Shown here piece by piece: positions 31,101 to 43,591 of a DNA stretch of 64,000 bases. The first letter of the stretch is position 1. Every line of letters starts with the position of its first letter. This DNA comes from Engraulis encrasicolus. Its lineage: Eukaryota > Chordata > Actinopteri > Clupeiformes > Engraulidae. The position numbers and the translations under genes were made by a program. The stretch lies in NCBI RefSeq assembly GCF_034702125.1, contig NC_085866.1:13075064-13139063 (forward strand). The letters run 5' to 3'. The notes below the pieces were generated by a model that searched no databases, was not told the origin of the DNA, and saw nothing but the letters and a program-made list of their open reading frames with translations.

Positions 31101-34100
31101 AGACATAGTGCTTAAGATATGGCTTTCATTAATAAAGAAGGCCAAGGGGAAAAAAACTATTTCTTCTATCTATGATGAATCTAGCAAAAAGAAAACAGCA
31201 ACTGTTGTCATGAGATTAGATTTTAAAAGAGCAAAATAATAAATGTGTAAATAAATAAAAATGACAGTAAGTGCTGAAACATTTGAAGTGAAATAGCAAT
31301 GGTCTCATCCTTTGGTTCAAAAAATATTTGTTCACTTATTTATATACTGTATATATATATATTACAAGGCCTTGGGTAATAATAGTGTTTCAATCCTGCC
31401 ATACATCCATTCCTGGGCTGTGCATAGAGACTAATGATGAAGACTACTGGGTTCAATTCAAATGCATTTCTAACTAGTATGGGTAGGCGGTTAGCTGATC
31501 GTTTCCTAGCAACTATAAATAGCATGTATAATTCGAGTGAGATATTTATATCTATTTGTCTTTTCTTACCAGCCTTTAACCGATGTGATGTCTATCCGCC
31601 TTCTCTTACCAGTCTTTACATTTCGCATGTACTTAAAAATAGGGACAATGTTCTTATTCACCAAGCCTATAGTGCACAAAATATTGAAGGTTAGTTTAAC
31701 AGTGCTGTTACAAAATACATCATCCTGACTTCACAAGTCATCACAGTTATCTCTTATTAGATCCATTCATGCGAGTTAAAAACATGTACATAGGCAGGGA
31801 CATGTAAATATATATGCATGTAATCTCCACACATGGCCACGCACACAAGCATACATATATATATTTACACACACAATATTACACACACACACACACACCA
31901 AACTGCACATCCAAACACAGTTTGCACATCATCGATAAAAAGAATGTGGAAAATTAAAAGTTAAAAAGGAGTTTTTTAAAAAGATGTTAAATTACAAAAT
32001 AAAAAATGGATACAGATGACACCAAACAAAGTATAGGCACACATTGTCCTTTACACAACTTACAACAGCCCTGAAGAAAAAAAAAAAGACGCTCACTTTT
32101 ACAGGGGAAACAGAAGCGACCGACCATCAAAAGCACACAAAAATCATCAGCGTAACGTTTTGTGGGGGGGGGGGGGGGGGACAGTACATTTTGACACTGC
32201 ATAGGAAAGACAAAACACCGCCCAGGCCAACATGACACACTGTGCAGATGAACACACAGAGATATATTACGCTAACGACCTTGTCTACTAGTAGCTCCTT
32301 TCACCCCCCCTCTCGTCTATAGTCTTGGTCTCTGGCAACACTATGTGTTTCATCGCAGACTGATCCTTGGCTGCAGTTCTATGCACTTCTAAAAGTCAAT
32401 ATTATTTTCTACTCTCTGCTCTGTTCTGCGGGTCCCTGGTCTCAGTTAGCCTGGACGGCCTTTGGCCCCACTGCAACGCCATTACAGTCCAGAATGTACT
32501 GTAGACAACCTTGAGGGGGAGCCTTCGCAGGCTTCTTCAGATCGCTCACCACCTCCGTAGGCGAAGTCTGAGGGATTGAAACACAGGAGGAAAAAACAGG
32601 ACATAATTTATTTGAAGTCACTTTTGAAAAAAAAAAACAATGGTTCCAATGGATGGAATGAGATCATTTGGAAGGAATTGATCTCATCAGCAAACAGGAA
32701 AGGCATTCTAAATTATGAATAGGGTATTTAATTATTTATTTGTTTATTTATTTATTCATTAATTTATTAACTTATTCATTAGTGCAAATGGTCAGTTTAA
32801 TGGTGGTTGTGTTGTTGTGCCACCATTTTGCAACAAAACTAACACTTTGCTGTGCACCTGTGATATACAACCTCACCACTAGATGGATTTGTCTGAGGCG
32901 AGCAATAAGAAGGCAGGGCATGGGTTAGTACTGGATTAAAGCCACACTATGTAAAGTTTCCAAGTTAATTAATCACCTTTCCAATACTAAATTGGCTCTC
33001 CCGACCGCCCTCACCGCCTCTAGCTGAACAATCCCACTTGCAAAACTTGGTGTGGTGACCGGAATCAAAAACTCTCAAGCATGGCATTGAAGCCCATTCC
33101 ATTACACATACATTTTAGAGGCAGTGTAAATTTTTATGAAACCACTATACTACATCGAGAGAGACCATTGTTTTTCATAACGAACGGTTTAGAATTATTC
33201 CGCCTTATTAAAACAGCTAAGGGGTGCTGCCTGTCTGGCAGCAGGGTGTTTCACTGATTACCGGCAATAACCCTGTTTGCCAATATTCCTCCTACCTAGG
33301 ACTAATTGCATATGGCCCTAATGTCATCTTAGGAAGCAAAGTTCCTGTAGCATGTAGGCTGGGCTCAGATGCAAGAGATTTTTGCTATATATACGTTTCC
33401 CCATTTACAAACATACCTATCAATGCAAAGTGTTGTGTGGGAGGTGTACCTGTGATGGCTGGATGGTCGTTGGCCTTTCGAGTTTGGAGTCGGGTCCCAT
33501 GTCGGCGTTCATCTTGGCCAGCACCATGTCACAGATGAGCTGCTTGTCCTCCGACTGGTGCTCCCCAATCAGCGGCATTGAGGAGCCCACCACCTGACAC
33601 GAAACACAACAAACACACACACAATGAGGATCATCTACACCACAGTCTAGAGTATAAGAAAAATGTTGGTCTGCACACTGCACTTGTGCTCCAAAGCATA
33701 AACTTTTAGTTAAAACATGCTTTTGGAGGGATCAAAATACGGTATGTTTTAACTGTATGTATGTTTAAGTCAGACACACTGAGGACCACAGTGAGAGAAG
33801 TGCATCTCTGGGGTGCATTTTTAAAAAATCATTACTATTATTATTATTATTTTTGAGAGAACAGTGCAGATTGACAGGAAATGAGTGGGGAGAGAGATGA
33901 GAAAGCACTGTTTACAACACAGAAGTCTTTGCACCCAAAGTTTTGTTACACCTTAGTCGAGTTGACATGACAACGAACTGGTGTTTCAACATGGACCACC
34001 GGCGCCCGGTCCGATTCTCATGGCATCCTACTGTGGAATACACAGCTCCCAGGCTTGTGAGAGGGAGTGATAGGCAGTAGGAACATTGTCGTGGAGGAAA

Positions 34101-37100
34101 ATGTGAATTGAGGCGAAGCTTACATATGGCAAGGCCAGGCTACCTCTGATTACAGTGAGCACAGAGAGCACTGATGATGGCAACAGCCTGAAACGTCTGC
34201 TCTACCCTGCTCTGACTAAATTAAAAAAAACTCCTTGTGCTTGACCTTTGTGTCTTGTTTGGTGTGCGAACCTGCTCCAACCTTATACCTTACTTCTTTT
34301 GGGTCCACGCACCTAGTTATTTTTCGTAACATCTAGAGCGCAACAATACCCTTACCTCCTACCTCTGATTACATTACATTACACTTAGCTGAGGTGTTCA
34401 TCCAAAGTGACCCACAGTTATTTACAGGGTATTAGTTAGTCTCTGTTACAGCATGGGTTTAGTTACATTGCTCAAGGGCACCTCAGCCTCATGAAGTGTG
34501 GTAGCGAATGGAAGGGTGGGATACTAACCTACAACTAGTGTCGCAACGATAAAAAAAATTGGCCCCGATACCCGATATCTGGCAGTGCAGTATCAGCCGA
34601 TACCGATACCATACCGATACCACCCTATTTGAAATGTATATGAAGGGCTGCACCTTTGTGAAACAGGAAAAAGACTACTACAAAGTAAATCCAGCAAAAC
34701 GTTTCATACTTTTTAAATACTTCTATGAAATAACTAATTTCAAGGCTGTTTAAGTGTCATACAAGCATCTGTAAATGGTATCGGTGCCCTATTTGTTGGT
34801 ACTCGCCGATACCAATACCACCATTTTTAGTGCAGATCCACCGATACAGTACTGGTATCGGTATCAGTGCAACACTACCTACCACACTTTGATCTAAAGA
34901 GCCATCTCCTTAACCATAAGCCACGGCTGCCCCATATTACTTGCTTAAACATGCTGGTGGAATCATAGCGACTCACTTGTATTTCTCTGCAGTTCAGGTG
35001 AGACTTGTGAGGCTTCATCACCTTCCTCGACCCATTTATATGCATGGAACAGAGCGCCAGTGGGAGGACATAAAGCACTGAATGTGCAGACTGAATGTGA
35101 CATTTGAGTATGTATGCTATATTCAGGCATTTGGTAAATGGTTGAATACAGTATACCTACAGTGGTACTGTACGTTTCAGTATAGTTTTTAATGCTTTAA
35201 AGTTTGTAGAAACTAGCACGAGGCAAAGCTCGTGTTCCACCAGCAGCCCACACTCTCATGCCACATGGGATGAGAATCTCCCATCTCAGCCTCCAGCAGC
35301 ACTGACTGTGCAGTAACATGATAAAAGTATCTGAAAGCCCAGCTGCACTGGAAGCAGGAGATAAATCAGAGGCACTGTAGCAGCCTGGTAGGGGATGACT
35401 GTGTGAAACTCAGTGGTTTTATGTCTGAGACACACAGAACCTGCTGCTGCTGTTACATTTCTTTGTAATCACTCAAGCAGTGCAGTGCAACCAGCCCAGC
35501 GCCAGCACAGCACTTGTTTTTTTATTCTCATTCACCAGAGGGTCGTCTAGCACTCCAAACGATTCTCATACACAATACACATACACCGCATTTCACATTA
35601 TTACGCAAATGACATTTTTTGCCGTTTTCCAAATAATCAATAGAAATGACAGTCGTCTTAATTTTCAAGTAATCGGCCATTAGAGTACAATTCGAAAGTT
35701 TTTGAATGAACCTTCCAATGATAACGGTATTTTTTTAAATAACAAAAAACTTAAAATGCCCAAAATGCTCTGTTCCAAATTATTACGCAAAACAGTTTTG
35801 TAGTGTTGTAATACAAATTTCTTTCTTTTTTTCCCATTTACATCAAAACAGTTGGCATTTGGTACCTTCTAAATTACATTTCGATGTTCAAAACTTGGTC
35901 ATAAGCTGTAACTGGAATGCTGCGTTTAACATTGAAGTCAATGGCAGGGCATTGCATGGGAGTTATGGAAGCCTAGATATCCTTGATGCTTTGCTCTCAG
36001 CTGTTTTTGTTTGTTTGGTCTGGTGACCCACACTTCACTCTTCAATATACCCGTAGATTTCCATGCCACGTGTAGGTGCTTTGGAGGTGATGACATTCTA
36101 ACTCACCAGACATAGCATCCCATTCATTTTCAATGGGGTTTTATGTCTGGTGCGTTAGAATGTCATCACCTCAAAAGCACCTAAACGTGGCATGGAAATC
36201 TACGGGTATATTGAAGAGTGAAGTGTGGGTCACCAGACCAAACAAACAAAAACAGCTGAGAGCAAAGCATCAAGGATATCTGGGCTTCCATAACTCCCAT
36301 GCAATGCCCTACCATTGACTTCAATGTTAATCGCAGCATTCCAGTTACTAAGACAAAGAGCTTATCACCAAGTATTGAACATTGAAATGTAATTTAGAAG
36401 GTACCAAATTCCAACTGTTTTGAGGTAAATGGGAAAAAAAGAAAGAAATTTGGATTACAACACTACAAAACTATTTTGCGTAATAATGTGGAACAGAGCA
36501 TTTAAAGTTTTTTATTATTTAAAAAAATACCGTGATCATTGGAAGGTTCATTCAAAAACTTTTAAATTGTACTCTAATGGCTGATGACTTGAATATTATG
36601 ACGACTGTTATTTGGGGAAACAGCGAAAAATGTCATTTGCGTAATAATGTGGAATGCAGTGTAAACAAGTCACAGTCAGAGCAAAAAATTGTGACATTTA
36701 CGGACTAATCCGCAAAGAAACAAACAAAGCAAAAGGGCACATCAAACTCACGAAATAACATCAAAGCATTGTGGGCAGCATAAAAGCCATCTAATTTCCC
36801 AACAAATGACTTGTTAGGGACATTACACAAACATTGTCACTTCAGATGATTAGATTCATTACCTCTCATAACTGCAGGACAATTAAATTAACCTGACGAT
36901 GAAGAAGCTCTCCACCTCCCTCATTAATCAGAGAGAAGGACAGTTGCTCTGCACACAAACCTCAGTGATGTAATCCTTTCCATCTTTGCCGTGGATGGCC
37001 TTGACAGCGCAGATCTCCATCCCGCCAAACATCTCGGAGCAAGTGTCCACCCAGAGCTTGTAGCTGTAATCACACGCCCATCACATCGTTGCCCATAAGG

Positions 37101-38212
37101 ACTATGAGAACCATACAGCACAACACCACTGACTAAAACATTGTTACTAATTTTAGCGGACTATGAGATACTGCATACATTATTTTCACTTAGTTATCAA
37201 ATGAAATGCTGTATGTCTCATATAGTATAGTATAGCATAGAATAGAATAGCATAGTAGTTGAGAAATACAGTACAGTACAGTATATTATAGTATAGTATA
37301 GTATGGCATAGAATAGCATAGAATAGCATAGCATAGAACAGCAAGGTATAAAACAGTATAACATGTACCAAGTGGTAGCATTTGATTCTCGAATCTGGCT
37401 GATTTTAAACCACCTCAGGCCAGAGACAACCACAATGCCAGCCGCCTCTGTCTAGACGTGTCTGATATGACTGTCAGCCTGCATGAGGCTCTTCAATGTC
37501 AGCCATCTGTCTACCCAGCACCCCCCTCATCCATTTCTCCCCGCCAATTTCCACGGCAAACATAATTATCTCTGATGAATTGCAAAATCATATCGTATAA
37601 CAGCATGCATAACAATAGCATAACAACATGATTGGTATTGTTGATAAAGCGCTGAATAATGTTGTGTGATAAAATGTGTGAATGGATTATACAAAGTATT
37701 ATTTAGTTGTTATTTTCACAATGCATAGTATACAATGTCAAATAACAAGTATCATATCTGATATGACCTTTTCTCTGTCCACCTGCTCTTTATACATTTG
37801 AAAATGTATCTACTGTGTAACTCACCGGTCTGTCATGGCAACTTGTTCCAGCATAGCTGACCCTGTGTTTGATTTCCAGTTGCCAGAGATGGATGTCCTC
37901 CTGATGAAGGAAAATGTTTTTTTTTGTCTTATATACAACAACATCTCCAAGGCATACATTACATCAATGAAAGGACCTAAAGATTTCAATGCCACTAACT
38001 TACATGTAGACTTTGTAGTCCGTCCCAATCTTCTGAATTCTGATATCGTACTTCGAATCGATGAAAGGCTCGGAGGTGGTGTATGTCTTTGTCAGGGCCA
38101 CGACACTAGTGATGTCCTGAAACTTACTATGATTGTCCACTTTCACCTATGAAACAGGGGAAAACAAAAGAAGGGATGAATGACTTATATTTAGCAACAT
38201 CAGTAAGAAAGA

Positions 38213-38299
<87 letters not shown>

Positions 38300-41200
38300 A
38301 CCTTTCCCACTCCGGAATGAGCGTGTCCAATTTTCACAACAACAGGAAACGTTGGCATGGCAACCTAGAAGAGATGGTCACATGATATTTTTAAGGGACT
38401 AAAAATAGATATGGGTCTGTCAACAAGCATTAGCTCTAATTTGTCCCATCAATGTCATGAAGCTGATGAAAGTTAGCATTCTTATAAACCCTCCATGTTA
38501 ATTACACTGAAATTGCCCCAGAGCCAGATGCACGGTCAGATGCTCAGCCTGGCGTCTTACCATCTCCTTGTAGTTTGGGTAGTACGTCTGCTCGATCAGA
38601 GGGAACTTTTCGGGGCCAAGCCTTCTGTAGGCACTGATCAACTGGGAAAACTGCACACAGGACAGAAGAGAGAAATGGTTATTTGGTGTGCATTTTTGAG
38701 TGGGAGGATATTGGGCGAGTCGATGAAACGAGTGCCCTTCTGAAAGTCACTGTTTTAAATATTTAATGGAGACAAAGCATGTTAATGTTGCAGATAGTCT
38801 CCGTTTCTTTGCTTGTGTAGCAGCAGCAGCCATTATGTCTGACTCCAAAGAGTTTTAGACGTAAACTGGACTTCTTTGAGCTTCAAGATGATTTGCTTCC
38901 TCATCCAGGGAGCCTGTTCAGTTGTTCTGCTTTAGGGGGGCAGGTGCTAAAGGTGGGTGGTGGGGGTATGTGAAACTTCCAGCTGCCTTACTAGACTATA
39001 AGGCTAAGTATTATATGGAGGCTTTATTGCCAGATTTTGATCGTAAAGCATATTTAAAGTGTTATGTCAGCATGGACCACAGAACATTATAACAAAAAAA
39101 GAACTTTCAAAAAGGGCATTTATTTGAACAGTGGGGTAAAGGGACAGGTGCTTTAGCACCACCTCGTCCCTATCTGTGCACAGCTATGACTCTGAAGATG
39201 CTCCTTGGATGAGGAGAGAAACATCCTCATGCTCAAAGAATAACATGACCTGGATGAATGATTCAAGATTCAAGATTCAAGATTATTTTTATTTGTCCCG
39301 CAGGAAATTTGTCTTGGACAATGACAAGACAAATTTCCTGCGGGACAAATAAAAAAATATTATCTTGAATCTTGACTCATTCATCCAGTTCATGTTATTC
39401 AAAGAGTTAACCTGTTAGCAACTGGTGAATCTGAAGAAGACAGAGAGTGCTCTTAGCCAACGTGTCTTGAGAGTGTTTTGAGAGAGCTTTAACGTACGGC
39501 CCAGGGCTTGTCGCACAGGTTGTAGATGGAGTCCAGGGAGTTGATGCTGGGCACGCCGGCGTACTGCAGGGCGATGATGAGGTTGCGGAAGTCCTCGTTC
39601 TCCGTCATGCTGAAGGCGTGCTGGCGGATCAGCACAAAGTCCGGCTTGAACGACCTGCAGCGAAACGGGTGGGCAGACAAGGAAGACAAGACATAGCCTT
39701 AGCAGTCAGAACTGTTAAGTCTCATTTATGGCCGTATACTGCACATGCATGGTCGTAACTACCATTGAGGACACAGAGGTCATGTCCTCTGTATTTTTTT
39801 TCAGTAATCTAAAATGTATCTTTGATGAAAATCGATATATGATCAACAAAGATAAATTCAGTCTGTGTACGCCACCCCATTTATCCACAAGACATTGATT
39901 AATGAAAACAAACTTAGGAGTTGACTGAAGTGTTTGAAGCATTCTAAATGTACAGTATATGCAGTACAGCACGCAGTATTCGACCTAGGTATTTGAAAAT
40001 GTCTGTTTACGGCCCTGTGCACATGTATATGGCACTGTTTACAGCTGCAGAGCGCTTAAGTGGCCTACTTGTCTAGGATGTCTTCAGGACATATCGATGG
40101 GCACCATAAAAGGTTAATGGGCATAACGGCAACTTCATTTTACCCAAGTGACTCACCTGATCCCTTTTGTGTCATTCTTCAAGACTTGAACTGCCACAGT
40201 GCATGTCCCACTGGCGTGGGATACTACATCAATGTCTCCAAACTGGGCCTACAGCAAAAACAGAGCAAGTTCTCACACACCAGCTCGCAAAAACATGGCA
40301 CATTGACAAATTACAAACATGACTATGACGGACACGGCCTATCTCGTGTACAGGTGAGGTTTATTTGCCTTCCATTCTCAGGAGACTCGCAAGGCTTACT
40401 GCTCTCACCTGTTCCACTTTGATGTCATAATCCCCTTGAATCTTCTTCCCTCTGAACACTTTGGCCCTGGAATAAAGTCAGAAAGAAAACTACATCATTA
40501 AACTATATCATGAAGAGCATTTTACTGATGTGTGCTGAAAGGGAAAGTGGAAGTGTAATTTTTGTCAATGTGACATAGCACATCATAGGCCTACATAATG
40601 AAATTGTGTTCATGTCTCATTCTGGGCTGCCCAAAAAGTCTGAAGTAGTACTTGAGCCCAAGGCCAGTTACACACAAGAGCATGGCGTGGCGGCGGAGAG
40701 AAGACAGCGGTCTTTCAGCAGAGTATCGGCAATGTGTTCTACTCAGCCTATCACACCGACAGCATCGGTCGGCATGCGCGGCCAGTCCTTTTCAAAACCC
40801 CCCACACAGCCAATGCTAGTTTGCTACTTTGACATTCATTTCAAAGGGACAACGCCGGCCACTGTTGTCAATATTCTGCTCGAGTTCTATTTTCCAAACG
40901 CAGCGCGGCACAGAGCCGTCTCCCGCACCGCTACCGCCGTGTTGGTGTAGAAGGACAGATCTGTTTCCATGTATTTTTGCCAATGCCGGTAAAAATCGCT
41001 TCCGTACCACCCTGATTCCCCGTTCTGAAGTGTAAAGGCCCTCAGTAGTACAGTACGTAAGCATGAGGTGTCCCTTTGGCAATATTAGGTATCAGAAATC
41101 AGGTTGCTAAAAGTTTTGCCTTGCATGTGCACTTTGCACAAGCATTTTATTTGAATATGTGAGAAGAAATATCATATGTACTGTAGGCCTATAAAATGAT

Positions 41201-43527
41201 TGTATTGTATGTACATTTTAAGTGATGTGATATACTGCCTATGGGGCACCTTGTATCTAAGTACTACATAAATGCAGAAAATACAGCGCAGGTCAGTGCA
41301 AGAGTGCAGCGCAACAGGCGGCAGTGACTGATTTACTTTATGTAAAACATGTTTCTATATGCATTTCTAGGGGCTTTTATGTCTTTACTTGATAGGACAG
41401 TGTGAGATGGTGACAGAAAGTGAGTGGGAAAGAGCGATGTGGGCGGAGGATCAGGAAATGACCTGGGGCCGGAGTGGAACCCTGGTCCTTGAGGTAACAG
41501 TCAATGTCCTAACCACTTGAGCCCCTGAGTGGACTGTAGTTCTGGAACTGTACTGAAGTAGCCCCATAATACAGTCCATTCCACCAGTGGTAGTCATTGA
41601 AATGTTAAAGTGATACTGTCCCATTTTTGGAAATAAGCTTATTTTACACCTCCCCTTGAGTTAGATAATAGGGTTTTACCGTTCTCCTGTACTTTCAACC
41701 GTTCTCGGGGTATGGCAGTGCAAATTTTACCTCCATGCTAGCAGTTAACATTGAGTCCTATGAGACCAGCTCGCGGTTAACTGGTCTCATAGGACTCAAT
41801 GTTAACTGTTAGTTTGGAGGTAAGATTTGCACTGTCATAACTAGAAAACGGTTGAAAGTACAGAAGAACGGTAAAACCCTATTTTATTTCCAAAAATGGG
41901 ACAGTATCACTTTAACTACCATACTACACTACAATGACACAACACAGGGCCTTAGTAATGCACTAGGACTTGGTCATTTTCATTCTAGTAATAACAAATA
42001 TATAATACATTGCTACGTCTTAACAGGTTAAATGCTTTTTTTTATAACATTGTCCTATCAGGTAGTGAAACTTACATTTAAAAAGCAAAGTTATATGAAT
42101 TCAACTTGCATTTTAAAGGTCCAGCCAAACCTATCTTGTTTTACATTATATCAGCAAGCTCATTCCTCCCTTTAGCCTACTGCCATTGTGCCTGTCTGCA
42201 CTCTTCTATTACAGTGGTAGAACACAATGTTGAGCACTTTAAATGCGAAGAGGCCAGAGCTGCTGACTTGTTAAGTCTTGTATTGTGGTTTGTCCCTTTC
42301 TATCTCGAGGACATGACAAAACGCGTTTTGGTTACGCATTAACATGTTTCATAACACTCACACAGGGCGCTTGTTCAGACTTGTTTTCCCCAGGTGAAAC
42401 AAAAAATATCATTAATCATGACTGCGCTTTGGTGTGATACGAAATTACATGTGCGTGTCCTATGCTGAAAGAGCCGGAGAACTCAGACAATCTTGCATGT
42501 ACATAACAATCGTGCCATAGTTCAAACAACTATAGGTCTACTGTAAAACGTGCTTTTGTTCTCCTTCCCCAGGAAGACAGAAAATGTTGTGCAGACATTT
42601 TATACTCTGCATGGTTTAATCAGTGGCAAACTAGAGGCTATATATATCACTCTTTGTGTGATTAACCAAAGGCCAAAGATGCCCTTGATGTGAGGCTTCA
42701 ACTGACAGGCCACTGTTCATGTCGTGTCGACAAACACCACTAAAATCATGCTTGCTGAAACAGGGCTGTTGTTATTTTGCAGGATTAATTGCAGGCTGTA
42801 TGAGCAGAAGTAGATTGGATTTGTTTCATCGCCACACTGGTAAAATGCCAGCTGGCCTATTCCAACTGAATTATTTATTCCTGATCTAATTTCAGCTCAT
42901 AATTTGTCAGTGCGGGGACAAGAGGAGAGCCTCAAATCAGGGTGCTACAGGTGGCACAGATGGAAGATCAAAGAGGAACAGAGAGGTTTGACCATGTGAT
43001 TTCACATCAAACATGGGCATTGGCGGAGTGTACCCAGTTGAAATGTATTGTGTACGATATCCTAAATGGCCCTAACAGAATGGCAATGACCTAAGTTGTA
43101 ATGTTATAGTATTGTCGTTCTATGGTAGAAAAGTCTTTTCAACAACTATTACAGCATTCCACTGGTGGAACGGTGCACATTATGGTGCATTATCATTGGT
43201 GGAGATTTTAACATTAGTGACACATGCTCTTATTTCCTTTGACAAAAGCAGGAACTACTCTGAGAACTACAAAGTGAAAAAGGAAAACCAGGAGACCTTG
43301 TTATCAGCTATTTATGTGATGCACACAGTGTGCCTTCTTCTCAGGTTCCCATAGTGATCAAGCACAACTGGACAGCAGCAGTTGCTACGCTAAATAAATA
43401 TCACTGCAAATATTCCTAGATTTAAAAATCGTGCCATCATGCCACAAGAATATAATTAACTCCACTAAGCCAACAGTAGTAGAGCTTTCCATTTCAATGT
43501 GCTTTCTTGTGAGTATTCAGCATTTCT

Positions 43528-43591
<64 letters not shown>

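Noticed and set aside
40606..40950. 114-codon open frame in syn2 intron 1
   Set aside because: No recognisable domain, adjacent to dispersed-repeat-like sequence, and no splice or promoter support.
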